64,000 nt of DNA, from positions 2,852,001-2,916,000 of the forward strand of contig NZ_CP042433.1 in the NCBI RefSeq assembly GCF_007970805.1, in the 5' to 3' direction. This DNA comes from Flavisolibacter ginsenosidimutans. GTDB taxonomy: Bacteria > Bacteroidota > Bacteroidia > Chitinophagales > Chitinophagaceae. This document shows, one piece after another, positions 43,423-51,688 of the stretch. Under the pieces are notes generated by a model, which was not told the DNA's origin, made no database searches, and worked only from the letters and a program-made list of their open reading frames with translations. Position 1 is the stretch's first letter. Every line of letters begins with the position of its first letter. A program made the position numbers and the translations under genes.

Positions 43423-45840
43423 TTATGAAGCAAAGCGCCGGCGGCGAAGGCTCTGGTAAATTATGCCGAAAAAAATCACCAGCGCAAAGGGCAAAGCAAT
43501 GTTCACCAGTTGCCACTTGCTTTTTTCGGCTTCGGTTTTTTTGGGGTCGAGAAGGCGCAACACGATCTCTTTATCGCGTGTAGCAATGATGCTTGATTTG
43601 CTCGTTAAATATTCCAAACAATTCAGTAAAAAATCCCGGTTGGCAAAAGGGTATTCGTATTGCGAACCCATTGTAAATAAGTTCATGCCCATGGGCAAAG
43701 GTCCTTGCTTGTTCGACACATCGTTTAATACCATGTCGCCGTCGGCAACAACGATCATTTTACCGTCCGCACCGCTGTTCTCCTTAAAGCCGCCCGATTG
43801 CGCAAGGCTGTCCATCTGCGCCTTGCTAACGCGGTCTTTGTACAGCGAAGAAAATTTTCCTTCGAGCAAAACGGCAACGGGAATGCCGTTCTTTTTAAAC
43901 TTCGCGTCTTCGGGTGCGTTGCGGTTTTCGTTGGTTGAAATGAGCGCCGGTGTACTGATGGTACGGGAGTTGTTGCTGCTTTGCAGCAAGTATGTTTTTT
44001 TAATTCCTTCGGCTTCTACGGTGTCCATCGAGTTCACAAAACGGCCGGCTACAAGCCCAAGATTTTTGTTGATGGGATGATTGTTTCGGGTTTCGAAAAG
44101 CGGGTAATAATTCCAGTGCAAAAATTCGTACTGCGGCTTGTCTGCTGTGCCACCTACGGCAAAAGGGAGGAAGTCGCATTGAAGATCCATCACAAGATCG
44201 GCGTTGATGCGGGCACCGTAATTAAACAACAAATCAGTAAGGTTCAGATTCCGGTCGTAAGCAATCAACTCGCGTTTAAAACTCAGGCTGTCCTGTTCGG
44301 CGTGCAGGTTGTCAATAAACATCAACACCTTGCCGCCGTTCATCATGTATTGATCAATCTTTAGCTTTTCGGCTTCGCTGAATCCATTCGCCGGCTTTAC
44401 CATCAACAGCACCGTTGCTTCTTTTGGTATGTACGGAAAAACGTTCAGGTCAAAAGGCCTCATGCGATAATCGGCCGCGGTTATTTGCTGCAGATCGTAA
44501 ATGCGGTTGTCCACGGGCTCGCCATTTCCCACCGCGTAAGCAATGGCTCTGACTTGCGGGTTCGTCACCTTGTCCAAGCTTTTGGCAAAGCCGTATTCCA
44601 TCATCGCTTCGGCGTTGTTAAGGTCTTTTGGCGTAACGTCAGGCTTATTGCTCAGAAAAAGATTGACGACTTCGATTTGATTGCCCACGCGTAGCAAAGC
44701 ATAAGGATAAATGTATTTCGATTCTTCCCCGGCTTTTACCTGTGCCTTTACGTTGATGGGACCGAGACCGGCACTGCGCAGAGAATCGCCCCAGGTTTTG
44801 CCATTGCCCGCATCTTCATCGGGCGAAACAAAACGGTATTTAACGCGGGCCGGATTAGCGTCTTTCAACACCGTCAAAAACTCTTGCGTGGCGTTGCTCA
44901 ACTTACGAAAGTCCGCCGGAAAATCGCCTTTCAAAAACACGTCAATCACCACGTCCGATTGCAGGTTGCGCAGCAAATCCTTCGTGGTTGACGTAAGTGA
45001 ATAACGCTTCTCCTGCGTTAAATCAAAGCGGGCATGAAAAACAGAAGCCAGAAAATTTATTGCTACCAAACCTGCCAATAAGCCAATCCACCACAACGTG
45101 TTTCGTTTTCGGTTTTTCAGCCATCGTTTGCTAAGGCTTTGTTGGGTAAGAAGTAAAAAGAAAAGAATGAAGCCGAGAAAATAAATTACATCTCTCGTGT
45201 CAATTACGCCGCGGCTAATGCTTTGGTAATGAAAGTTGATGCCGAGCATTTCGATATAATAATCCGCACCGTTTTGAAAGAGCGGCAATTCGCTCAGCGC
45301 ACTGAAACCGTAATAAAAAAGCACGCAGGCAATGAGGCTGATGATGAAAGCCACCACCGCATTGGTGGTAAAGCTGCTGGCACAAACACCAATGGCCGTA
45401 AACAATCCCGTGAGTAAAATAAGACCGAGATAAGAACCAATGGCCGCACCGGAATCAATGCCCGTTGTGGCCGCAAGATGATTGATGGTAAAGTAGTAAA
45501 CAAGCGTCGGCAAAAGCGCAATCAGCGCCACGACGAAAGCACCAAAGAACTTGCCCGTTACAATCTGCCAGCGGCTAAGCGGCCGCGTTCCCAAAATTTC
45601 GAAGGTGCCGCTTTTGAATTCATCCGAAAAGCTGCGCATGGTAATGGCCGAAATTAAAAACAGCAAAATCCAGGGCGCAAAGGAAAAAAAAGGATCCAGT
45701 GTAGCGTAGCCAAACTCCAGGATGTTGTTTCGCAGCACAAACAACTGCAGGCCGTTTGCCAGCAAAAAAACAACGATGGCGATGTAACCGGTGAGCGAGC
45801 TAAAGGCTTGGCGGAGTTCTTTTTTACAAATGGGCCACAT
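43423..45840 (-). CDS. GldF/GldG-like fusion, ABC-2 permease plus auxiliary membrane protein
   Basis: An 805-residue protein. Residues 1-240 form an ABC-2-type permease: five to six helices, with FSDEFKSGTFEILGTRPLSRWQIV typical of GldF. Residues about 245-805 match the GldG/ABC-type_uncharacterised auxiliary type: DLTQEKRYSLTSTTKDLLRNL, a long extracytoplasmic domain with VLLMVKPANGFSEAEKLKIDQYM, and a last helix near the C-terminus (LPFALVIFFGIIYQSL). In Flavobacterium gldF and gldG are separate genes whose lengths add up to about this size. The ATPase GldA is not adjacent. It may support gliding, but such genes also occur in non-gliding relatives. Confidence 0.85.
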   Translation of the reverse strand: MWPICKKELRQAFSSLTGYIAIVVFLLANGLQLFVLRNNILEFGYATLDPFFSFAPWILLFLISAITMRSFSDEFKSGTFEILGTRPLSRWQIVTGKFFGAFVVALIALLPTLVYYFTINHLAATTGIDSGAAIGSYLGLILLTGLFTAIGVCASSFTTNAVVAFIISLIACVLFYYGFSALSELPLFQNGADYYIEMLGINFHYQSISRGVIDTRDVIYFLGFILFFLLLTQQSLSKRWLKNRKRNTLWWIGLLAGLVAINFLASVFHARFDLTQEKRYSLTSTTKDLLRNLQSDVVIDVFLKGDFPADFRKLSNATQEFLTVLKDANPARVKYRFVSPDEDAGNGKTWGDSLRSAGLGPINVKAQVKAGEESKYIYPYALLRVGNQIEVVNLFLSNKPDVTPKDLNNAEAMMEYGFAKSLDKVTNPQVRAIAYAVGNGEPVDNRIYDLQQITAADYRMRPFDLNVFPYIPKEATVLLMVKPANGFSEAEKLKIDQYMMNGGKVLMFIDNLHAEQDSLSFKRELIAYDRNLNLTDLLFNYGARINADLVMDLQCDFLPFAVGGTADKPQYEFLHWNYYPLFETRNNHPINKNLGLVAGRFVNSMDTVEAEGIKKTYLLQSSNNSRTISTPALISTNENRNAPEDAKFKKNGIPVAVLLEGKFSSLYKDRVSKAQMDSLAQSGGFKENSGADGKMIVVADGDMVLNDVSNKQGPLPMGMNLFTMGSQYEYPFANRDFLLNCLEYLTSKSSIIATRDKEIVLRLLDPKKTEAEKSKWQLVNIALPFALVIFFGIIYQSLRRRRFAS

Positions 45841-45842
45841 GA

Positions 45843-45880
45843 AAATGCCGAATCTAAAATGTAAAATTTAAAATGCGAGG
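45843..45880. repeat. AATGTAAAATTTAAAATG-type repeat before the gldF/G fusion
   Basis: The words TAAAATGTAAAATTTAAAATG follow just upstream of the ATG on the minus strand. They are related to the nuoA-nuoB spacer phrase. Confidence 0.5.
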
Positions 45881-45914
45881 TTGCAAAGTAAGGCAATGTG
45901 ACTTTCCTGCGGAT

Positions 45915-45948
45915 AGAAAAATCCCGTGCTGCAAACAGAGCACGGGAT
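45915..45948 (-). terminator. Rho-independent terminator of the iscS-iscA unit
   Basis: A 10-bp inverted repeat ATCCCGTGCT/AGCACGGGAT with an 8-nt loop and a T5 run on the minus strand. It lies 23 nt past the stop of the IscA-like gene. Confidence 0.9.
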
Positions 45949-45970
45949 GATGTTGCCGGGGTTGAAAAAT

Positions 45971-46327
45971 TTACACTGCAAAGCTTTCGCCGCAGGCGCA
46001 GGTGCGGCTGGCGTTTGGATTGATGAAATGAAAGCCCTTGCCGTTCAACCCGTCGCTGTAATCAAGCTCGGTGTTTACGAGGTACAAAAAACTTTTCAGG
46101 TCGGTCACGATTTTAAGGTCTTTGTTGTCAAAAACCTGGTCGGCAGGTTTGATTTCGTTGTCAAAATCCATTTTATAGCTTAGTCCCGAGCAACCGCCGC
46201 CCACCACGCTTACCCGCAAAAAATACGAGGAATCGGTTTGGCCCGCATCGGTCATGAGCTTGCGAATTTGCTCTTTGGCTTTCTCGGTTATCGTTATTGC
46301 ATTTTCAAATGTTGCTGTTGTCATCAT
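45971..46327 (-). CDS. HesB/IscA family iron-sulfur cluster carrier
   Basis: A 118-residue A-type carrier. The three conserved cysteines are in VVGGGCSGLSY and RTCACGESF, the spacing of IscA/ErpA/SufA proteins. It delivers Fe-S clusters to target enzymes such as the complex I subunits encoded in this window (role from family knowledge). It follows iscS by 48 nt and ends at a terminator, so the two form a short operon. No iscU, iscR or hscAB is nearby. Confidence 0.93.
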   Translation of the reverse strand: MMTTATFENAITITEKAKEQIRKLMTDAGQTDSSYFLRVSVVGGGCSGLSYKMDFDNEIKPADQVFDNKDLKIVTDLKSFLYLVNTELDYSDGLNGKGFHFINPNASRTCACGESFAV

Positions 46328-46375
46328 TCAAAATTAAAAATTCAAAAGGCAAAAACACTTTGTTCACGTTGACTT
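46326..46375. repeat. AAAATTAAAAATTCAAAAGG-type repeat between iscS and iscA
   Basis: The iscS-iscA spacer is ATTCAAAATTAAAAATTC, AAAAGGC and then TTGACTTTTAACG. It is a further copy of the CAAAAT/TTTTGACTTTT family. Confidence 0.55.
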
Positions 46376-47569
46376 TTAACGTTTGAGTTTTGCGCTTACT
46401 TCTTTCCAAAACGGATTTAACCCGCGAAGGTCTTGCACCGCTGCCGAAACCTTCTCGATGGTGTAATCAATTTCCTCTTCGGTGGTGGAACGGCCCAAGC
46501 CAAAGCGCAGCGAACCGTGTGCGGCTTCGTTGCTCAAGCCCAATGCTTTCAAAACATAAGAAGGCTCCAGCGAACCCGATGTGCAGGCCGAGCCGGAAGA
46601 CAGCGCAATTTCTTTTCCCAACGCCATTAGCAAGCCTTCGCTGTCCACGCCGGCAAAAGAAAGATTGGTGATTTGCGGCAAGCGGCTTTTTGCATCACCG
46701 TTAACAGACGTTCCTTCAATTTTCAACAAGGCCTTTTCAAGCTTGTCGCGCAGGCGGCTTGTGTGCGCCGCATCCTTTTGCGTTTCATCTAAACAAAGTT
46801 GACAAGCCTTACCCAAACCGGCAATGCCCGGAACGTTGAGCGTGCCGCTGCGCAGGCCGCGTTCGTGACCGCCGCCGTCCATTTGCGCCGTCAACTTTAC
46901 CCGCGGTGCTTTTCGCCGAACGTACAAGGCGCCCACGCCTTTTGGCGCGTAAAATTTATGGGCACTCAAGGCCAACAAGTCACTGTTGTCGCGAATTACA
47001 TCAACCGGAATTTTACCAACGGCCTGCGTGGCATCGCTAAAAAACAAAACGTTTTTTTCTTTGGCGATGCGGCCAATTTCGGCAACGGGTTGAATCGTTC
47101 CAATTTCGTTGTTGGCGTACATGATGGCAATGAGAATTGTTGTTGACTTGATTGCTGCTTCGAGTTCTTCCACGTTGACCAAACCTTTTTCGTTCACGGG
47201 CAGATACGTTACGTCCGCGCCTTTCTTTTCCAAATGCTTGCAGGTATCCAAAACCGCCTTGTGTTCGATGCTGCAGGTGATGATGTGAGCCCCTTTTGAA
47301 TTGTATGTTTCGTAAACACCCTTGATGGCAAGGTTAACCGCTTCGGTTGCTCCCGAGGTAAAAATGATTTCGGTTGGTTCGGCATTGATTAACTGCGCCA
47401 CTTGTTCTCTTCCCTGGTCAACGGCGGCTTGGGCCTGCCAGCCAAAAGAATGATGGCGGCTTGCAGCATTGCCAAAGCTTTGCGAGAAATAAGGCAGCAT
47501 CGTATCCACTACCCTTGGGTCGCAGGGCGTGGTGGCGTTATGGTCAAGATAAATTGGGAGATGAAGCAT
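46376..47569 (-). CDS. iscS: Cysteine desulfurase
   Basis: A 397-residue class V aminotransferase. The start MLHLPIYLDHNATTPCDPRV matches the family. The PLP lysine is in ALSAHKFYAPKGVGALYV and the catalytic cysteine loop is LSSGSACTSGSLEPS. The extended loop and length favour the IscS/NifS class over SufS. It converts cysteine to alanine and passes persulfide sulfur to Fe-S assembly and tRNA thiolation. It is followed by an IscA-like gene. Confidence 0.94.
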   Translation of the reverse strand: MLHLPIYLDHNATTPCDPRVVDTMLPYFSQSFGNAASRHHSFGWQAQAAVDQGREQVAQLINAEPTEIIFTSGATEAVNLAIKGVYETYNSKGAHIITCSIEHKAVLDTCKHLEKKGADVTYLPVNEKGLVNVEELEAAIKSTTILIAIMYANNEIGTIQPVAEIGRIAKEKNVLFFSDATQAVGKIPVDVIRDNSDLLALSAHKFYAPKGVGALYVRRKAPRVKLTAQMDGGGHERGLRSGTLNVPGIAGLGKACQLCLDETQKDAAHTSRLRDKLEKALLKIEGTSVNGDAKSRLPQITNLSFAGVDSEGLLMALGKEIALSSGSACTSGSLEPSYVLKALGLSNEAAHGSLRFGLGRSTTEEEIDYTIEKVSAAVQDLRGLNPFWKEVSAKLKR

Positions 47570-47581
47570 AAAGGTTAAGCA

Positions 47582-47589
47582 CAAATTTA
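47582..47589 (-). promoter_or_regulatory. Candidate -7 promoter box of iscS (TAAATTTG)
   Basis: Full TAnnTTTG match, 12 nt before the iscS ATG, in the divergent gap with the epimerase gene. A TTTG lies 26 nt farther upstream, slightly beyond usual -33 spacing. Confidence 0.4.
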
Positions 47590-47662
47590 CTTCCGGTCAC
47601 GTACCGTTGAAAAAGCAAACGTAACGGCAGTGTAATTTTATCGCCTTACCAAACTTCTCATT

Positions 47663-48082
47663 ATGCGTAAGGTTGAACACATTGGCATCGCGGTAAAATC
47701 GTTGTCGGCTTCCGTGCCGCTGTTTGAAAAACTACTGAACACATCTTGCTACAAAACCGAAACCGTGGAAAGCGAAGCCGTAGCCACCGCATTTTTTCAG
47801 CATGGCGAAACGAAGATTGAATTGCTGGAATCAACAAAAGAAGACGGCGTGATTCAAAAATTCGTTGACAAAAAAGGCGAAGGCCTTCACCACATTGCTT
47901 TTGACGTAGAAGATATTGTGGCAGAAATGGCACGCTTGAAAAGCGAAGGCTTTGTTCTGCTAAACGAAACACCAAAACCCGGCGCGGACAATAAACTTGT
48001 TTGCTTTCTTCATCCAAAGGGCACTAACGGCGTGTTGATTGAATTGTGCCAGGAACGGAAACAAACAGGCAGTAAGCAATAG
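47663..48082 (+). CDS. mce: Methylmalonyl-CoA epimerase
   Basis: A 139-residue VOC-fold enzyme that interconverts (R)- and (S)-methylmalonyl-CoA. The pattern VEHIGIAVKSLSASVPLFEKLL, TKIELLES and GEGLHHIAFDVEDI shows the metal ligands His, Glu and His at their usual places, and it ends in a second glutamate segment (GVLIELCQ). Its partner mutase uses cobalamin, which fits the cobalamin uptake genes 1.6 kb downstream, but the mutase is not in the window. It is a single gene. Confidence 0.92.
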   Translation: MRKVEHIGIAVKSLSASVPLFEKLLNTSCYKTETVESEAVATAFFQHGETKIELLESTKEDGVIQKFVDKKGEGLHHIAFDVEDIVAEMARLKSEGFVLLNETPKPGADNKLVCFLHPKGTNGVLIELCQERKQTGSKQ

Positions 48083-48621
48083 GCAAACTTTTGTACATGG
48101 TCAATGCGACTGCACCGCAAAACAATCCCGACAATCCGTGGTTAAAAAGAAAACCCCTGGTAGAAACCCGGGGTACATCCTCAACGCCTAAAAAAAATAA
48201 GGTTAGCTGCCGGCGCAAGCCGGTTAAAGAGAAACGGTGTTTTAAAATTTGTCGGGATTGTTGAATGTGTATGTAGCAAGCAATCGTTGCCGAAAGCAAA
48301 GAGAGTATAATTTCATGATACGGATTTGTGTTAGGGTGTTGCGTTTGCTGCAACGGCGACAAACATAATGTGACAATTGTTTCTGTGCAAGTGTTTTAAA
48401 AAAATAATTTTCATGACTTTGCGCTTTTGCATAAAGTCACAAAGCCGCAAGAGTTTTCATGTATTCGCGATAAGTAATTCCCATGATCAATAACAGCGTT
48501 TAAGGTACGCTTGCGCCGACGACAAATGAAAGCAAGACAGTTTATGCATAACGCAACGTCCTCCTTTCGTTCTGCTTAACGCACGTTCGGCTTTGCAAAA
48601 ATTTCTCGTCAACTTTATTGC
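48083..48621. other. 539-bp gene-poor region with a minus-strand leader-like unit
   Basis: No gene-sized frame is convincing here. The minus strand holds a 24-codon open frame (48242-48316, MKLYSLCFRQRLLATYTFNN...), a small GC-rich hairpin (CCGGC-GCAA-GCCGG, 48210-48223) followed by T8, and then a second hairpin with a T run (48143-48174). No minus-strand gene follows, as the next gene is the convergent epimerase gene. The right 200 bp are plain and should contain the promoter of the cupin gene. Confidence 0.5.
48143..48174 (-). terminator. Minus-strand terminator-like hairpin without an upstream gene
   Basis: The arms ACCCCTGG and CCCGGGGT pair with one mismatch around a 6-nt loop and are followed on the minus strand by a T-rich stretch (TTTTCTTTTTAACC). 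It could end a short RNA started near 48.4 kb, or block antisense reading into the epimerase gene. Confidence 0.6.
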
Positions 48622-49119
48622 ATGACAGCACCCGAAATCATTCGTCAACTAAATCTGAACCCGCACCCCGAAGGCGGCTTTTACAAAGAAGTTTACCGCG
48701 CAAAAGGCACGATAAAAGAACAGGCCTTGCCGTCTTCCTTCGGCGGCGAAAGAAATTATTCCACTTCTATTTACTACCTGCTGCAAAAAGGCGATTACTC
48801 GGCTTTTCACCGCATTAAAAGCGACGAGCTTTGGCATTTTTATGCTGGCGGAACGTTGCTCATTCATTGCCTGAGTAAAGAAAGCGGTTACACGTGCTTG
48901 CAACTGGGAAACAATTTTGCGAAAGGCGAGAGCTTTCAATTTGTTGTTCCGGCCGGTGCCTGGTTTGCTGCCGAACCCGCAGTGGATACACCCTTTACGC
49001 TTGCCGGTTGCACCGTTTCGCCGGGTTTTGATTTTAGTGATTTTGAAATGGCAAATAAAGAAAGCTTGCTGCAGCAGTTCCCGCATCACAAAGCAATCAT
49101 TAATCGCTTGTGCCGCTGA
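48622..49119 (+). CDS. Cupin domain protein (DUF985)
   Basis: A 165-residue protein of the DUF985/cupin_5 family: NPHPEGGFYKEVYRAKG near the start, STSIYYLLQKGDYSAFHRIKSDELWHFYAG in the middle, and VPAGAWFAAEP and TLAGCTVSPGFDFSDFEMA toward the end. Metal ligands typical of the fold (His and Glu) are visible in HRIKSDELWHFY. The biochemical function is unknown. The length is normal and the gene is monocistronic. Confidence 0.9.
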   Translation: MTAPEIIRQLNLNPHPEGGFYKEVYRAKGTIKEQALPSSFGGERNYSTSIYYLLQKGDYSAFHRIKSDELWHFYAGGTLLIHCLSKESGYTCLQLGNNFAKGESFQFVVPAGAWFAAEPAVDTPFTLAGCTVSPGFDFSDFEMANKESLLQQFPHHKAIINRLCR

Positions 49120-49150
49120 AGAAGGAGACGATCTTTTGCATTGTTTGCCG

Positions 49151-49219
49151 TTCAACTCTTTTAAGCAGAGAGATGCACAAGAAATTTCTTCGTGGCCCTT
49201 CAGTGTAAAAAGAGTTGAA
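49151..49219. repeat. Long-armed inverted repeat downstream of the cupin gene
   Basis: A perfect 12-bp inverted repeat TTCAACTCTTTT/AAAAGAGTTGAA with a 45-nt loop that itself contains AAGAAATTTCTT. The inside (CAGAGAGATGCACAAGAAAT, TTCTTCGTGGCCCTT) looks like a degenerate CACAGAG/CTTTGTGG phrase. It may act as a terminator for the cupin gene, but no T run follows. Confidence 0.6.
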
Positions 49220-49231
49220 TAAAGTTCTGAA

Positions 49232-49252
49232 CGCACAAGTGTGCGACGCAAC
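49232..49252 (-). repeat. Dispersed TGCGTCGCAC repeat, copy 4 (inverted)
   Basis: On the minus strand the core reads TGCGTCGCACACTTGTGCG, one mismatch from copies 1 and 2. It is followed on the same strand by TTCAGAAC instead of the CAAGTCTATTC continuation. Confidence 0.7.
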
Positions 49253-49330
49253 AGACGATGAACAGAATTCGAAACGCTGGTTACATAAAAATCTGCGCGG
49301 CTTTGCCTCTTCGTCTAAACCCCTTTCCCC

Positions 49331-49338
49331 TACATTTG
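49331..49338 (+). promoter_or_regulatory. Candidate -7 promoter box of the btuB transcript (TACATTTG)
   Basis: Full TAnnTTTG match placed directly before the cobalamin aptamer. A TTTG lies 25 nt upstream. Transcription would begin near 49345 and include the whole riboswitch. Confidence 0.45.
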
Positions 49339-49350
49339 CGCTGCAATTGG

Positions 49351-49560
49351 TTTCTTCCATTAAACGAAGAATGAAAAGGGAAGCCGGTGAAAGTCCGGCG
49401 CTATCCCCGTAGCTGTAACGTTCACGAGCCGTAGCAGCGAGTCGCAAGCAGCGCTCCTGTTCGATCGCTCAAACTGTTGCCCCGCGCCACTTTGATGCCC
49501 GCATCATGGGAAGGCCGCAACAGCAGAATGAAGCCAGAAGACCTGCCCGTTGCAAGTAAC
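49351..49560 (+). ncRNA. Cobalamin (adenosylcobalamin) riboswitch
   Basis: The conserved core is easy to see: GGGAAGCCGGTGAAAGTCC followed by GGCGCTATCCCCGTAGCTGT, matching the consensus GGGAA..GGTG.AA.TCC...GC.G.CCC.C..CTGT.A. About 120 nt later the B12 box GAAGCCAGAAGACCTGCC (49530-49547) closes the aptamer. The 100 nt after it up to the btuB ATG are the expression platform; no strong T-run terminator was seen there, so control may be at translation. Bound cobalamin should switch off the btuB transporter gene. Confidence 0.95.
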
Positions 49561-49662
49561 AACATTCATGCTTTCGGAGGAAAAGCAGAGAAGAGACTTG
49601 CCGCGGAAAATCTCTCTCTATTTCTTTTTTCGATCGCCGTCACAAAAAAAATTCAAACCAAC

Positions 49663-51606
49663 ATGCGAAATTTTTTTTCTGTGGCTGCACTTTTTTTCAG
49701 CAGTCATTTACTTGCGCAAGACACGCTCGAAAACCTAACCGTTACCGCCAACAAGTTTTCAACAAAAACAACCGAGACAGGCAAAGTGGTTGTCACCATT
49801 AACAGGCAGCAAATTGAAAAAGCAGGGAGCCGTGATTTGGCGCAACTGATTACCGAATTGGGCGGCGTATTTATTAACGGCTACACGAGCAATGCCGGCA
49901 AGGAAAAAAATATTTACCTGCGCGGCGCCAAGGTGGATTATACGCTTATTACCGTTGATGGCGTTCCAGTGTACGATGCCTCGGGCATCGGCAGCAATTT
50001 CGACATCCGCAACATCAGCGTTGACGAAGTGGACCGCGTTGAAATTTTAAAAGGTAGCCAAAGCACCTTGTACGGAAGCGACGCCATTGCCGGTGTTATC
50101 AACATCATTACGCGAAAGGGCGGAACAAAAGCTGTTTCGGCAAACGGTGTAATTGATTACGGAAGCTACAATACCTGGAGAGGCAATGCCGGCATTAACG
50201 GCGCGGCAAAAAATTTTGATTACAACATCGGTTATTCGCACAACAGCACAAAAGGTTTTTCTGAAGCCAAACAACCGGCGAACGCTACAAAAACCTTTGA
50301 CCGCGATGGGTTCAATCAAAACAATCTTCAAGCAAACGTTGGCTTTCAAACGGCTAAGACGTTTCGCGTTCAGCCTTTCTTTCGCTACAACAAAAACAGC
50401 GGCGCTTTGGACAACGATGCTTTTGTAGATGAAAAAGATTTCACCTACTCGTCAAAGAATTTGCAAACCGGCGTGAAGAATATTTTGGCTCTGGGCAAAG
50501 GCCAGTTGAACGTTCTTTATCAATTCAACAAAACCGACCGTGCTTATTTGAACGATTCAAGTGACGTTCCGGGGTATTACAAGTATGATCGATCCCGTTA
50601 CAAAGCCGCGGAACATTTTGCCGAAGCCTTTTTTGTTTATCCTTTTTCATCCGTTAAGTTAACTGCAGGCGCAGATTACCGTGCGTCGAATTATGATTAC
50701 AACGCTACACAGATAAATATTTATTCACCGGTTCCGCAGAAAACATCCCTCAGCAGCGACAGCATCAAACAGACCCAAGCCAGCGCTTACGCAGCTTTGC
50801 ATTATCACTATCAAAATTTTTCCGTTGAAGGCGGTGGCCGTTACAACCATCACTCGGCATACGGAAGCAATCTTGCGTACAACTTAAACCCATCTTTTTT
50901 CATTCAAAAAACGGTGAAGGTTTTTGCCAATCTTTCATCAGGTTATAAAACGCCGAGCCTTTACCAACTGTTTTCGCTTTACGGCAACAAAATTTTAAAG
51001 CCCGAAACATCGTTGAACCTTGAAGGCGGCGCACAGGTGTTTTCAAAAGACGGCAAAGCGAATTTTCGCGTGACGTATTTCAACAGAAGAGTAAAAGATG
51101 TGATTGCCTTTCTTTCCATTCCGCAAGCCCCGTATGCGCAATACACAAACCAGGACAAGCAACACGATTACGGAATTGACGTTGACGGCATATTGAACTT
51201 AACCGACAAGATTAGCCTGCGCGCATTCTACAGTTATGTTGACGGAAAGATTACAACGAAACAAGGCAGCAAAGACACAACTTATTTTAATTTGCTTCGC
51301 CGCCCGAAAAGCACGATGAATGTTTTCCTTGGCACGCAAATCACCAAAGCTTTGTATGCTTCTCTTAACGTGAACAACGTTGGCGAACGCAAAGACGTTT
51401 ACTATGACCCCACAACTTTTGTCGCGCAATCCATCACACTAAAGCCGTACACACTGGTAAACTTCTATGTTGAATACGGCTTCTTAAAAAGCCGTCTGAA
51501 AGTCTTTGCCGATCTGCGCAATCTTTTTGACGAAAGCTATTCGGATATTTACGGTTACAACACGGCCGGCTTTAACGCGTACAGCGGCTTGCGTTTTAAT
51601 TTTTAA
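49663..51606 (+). CDS. btuB: TonB-dependent cobalamin receptor BtuB
   Basis: A 647-residue outer-membrane receptor. The start with a signal peptide (MRNFFSVAALFFSSHLLAQ) was chosen; longer frames run into the riboswitch. The mature N-terminus shows a TonB box (DTLENLTVTA), then the plug domain (KNIYLRGAKVDYTLITVDGV, VEILKGSQSTLYGSDAIAGV, INIITRKGG) and a beta-barrel ending in the aromatic GLRFNF. There is no CarboxypepD_reg extension, unlike the SusC type. The riboswitch directly upstream supports cobalamin as substrate. TonB and ExbBD encoded in this window can power it. Confidence 0.95.
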   Translation: MRNFFSVAALFFSSHLLAQDTLENLTVTANKFSTKTTETGKVVVTINRQQIEKAGSRDLAQLITELGGVFINGYTSNAGKEKNIYLRGAKVDYTLITVDGVPVYDASGIGSNFDIRNISVDEVDRVEILKGSQSTLYGSDAIAGVINIITRKGGTKAVSANGVIDYGSYNTWRGNAGINGAAKNFDYNIGYSHNSTKGFSEAKQPANATKTFDRDGFNQNNLQANVGFQTAKTFRVQPFFRYNKNSGALDNDAFVDEKDFTYSSKNLQTGVKNILALGKGQLNVLYQFNKTDRAYLNDSSDVPGYYKYDRSRYKAAEHFAEAFFVYPFSSVKLTAGADYRASNYDYNATQINIYSPVPQKTSLSSDSIKQTQASAYAALHYHYQNFSVEGGGRYNHHSAYGSNLAYNLNPSFFIQKTVKVFANLSSGYKTPSLYQLFSLYGNKILKPETSLNLEGGAQVFSKDGKANFRVTYFNRRVKDVIAFLSIPQAPYAQYTNQDKQHDYGIDVDGILNLTDKISLRAFYSYVDGKITTKQGSKDTTYFNLLRRPKSTMNVFLGTQITKALYASLNVNNVGERKDVYYDPTTFVAQSITLKPYTLVNFYVEYGFLKSRLKVFADLRNLFDESYSDIYGYNTAGFNAYSGLRFNF

Positions 51607-51672
51607 ATGATATTGGGATATTGGGATATTTTGTTTGCGCTCATTACTTCAACATCTCAATATCCCAATTAC
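51607..51672. repeat. ATATTGGGATATTG-type repeat between btuB and the PP-loop gene
   Basis: TGATATTGGGATATTGGGATAT, a unique centre, and the inverted word CTCAATATCCCAATTACC. The arms can pair in the mRNA (ATATTGGGATATTG versus CAATATCCCAAT), giving a hairpin between the two genes. The direct word is shared with the murF-alr upstream region. Confidence 0.65.
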
Positions 51673-51688
51673 CAATCTCTCCTCTTTT

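Noticed and set aside
48024..48362. 112-codon open frame on the minus strand over the end of the epimerase gene
   Set aside because: It overlaps a clear gene and has no recognisable composition; the shorter leader-like frame in a different phase fits the hairpins better.
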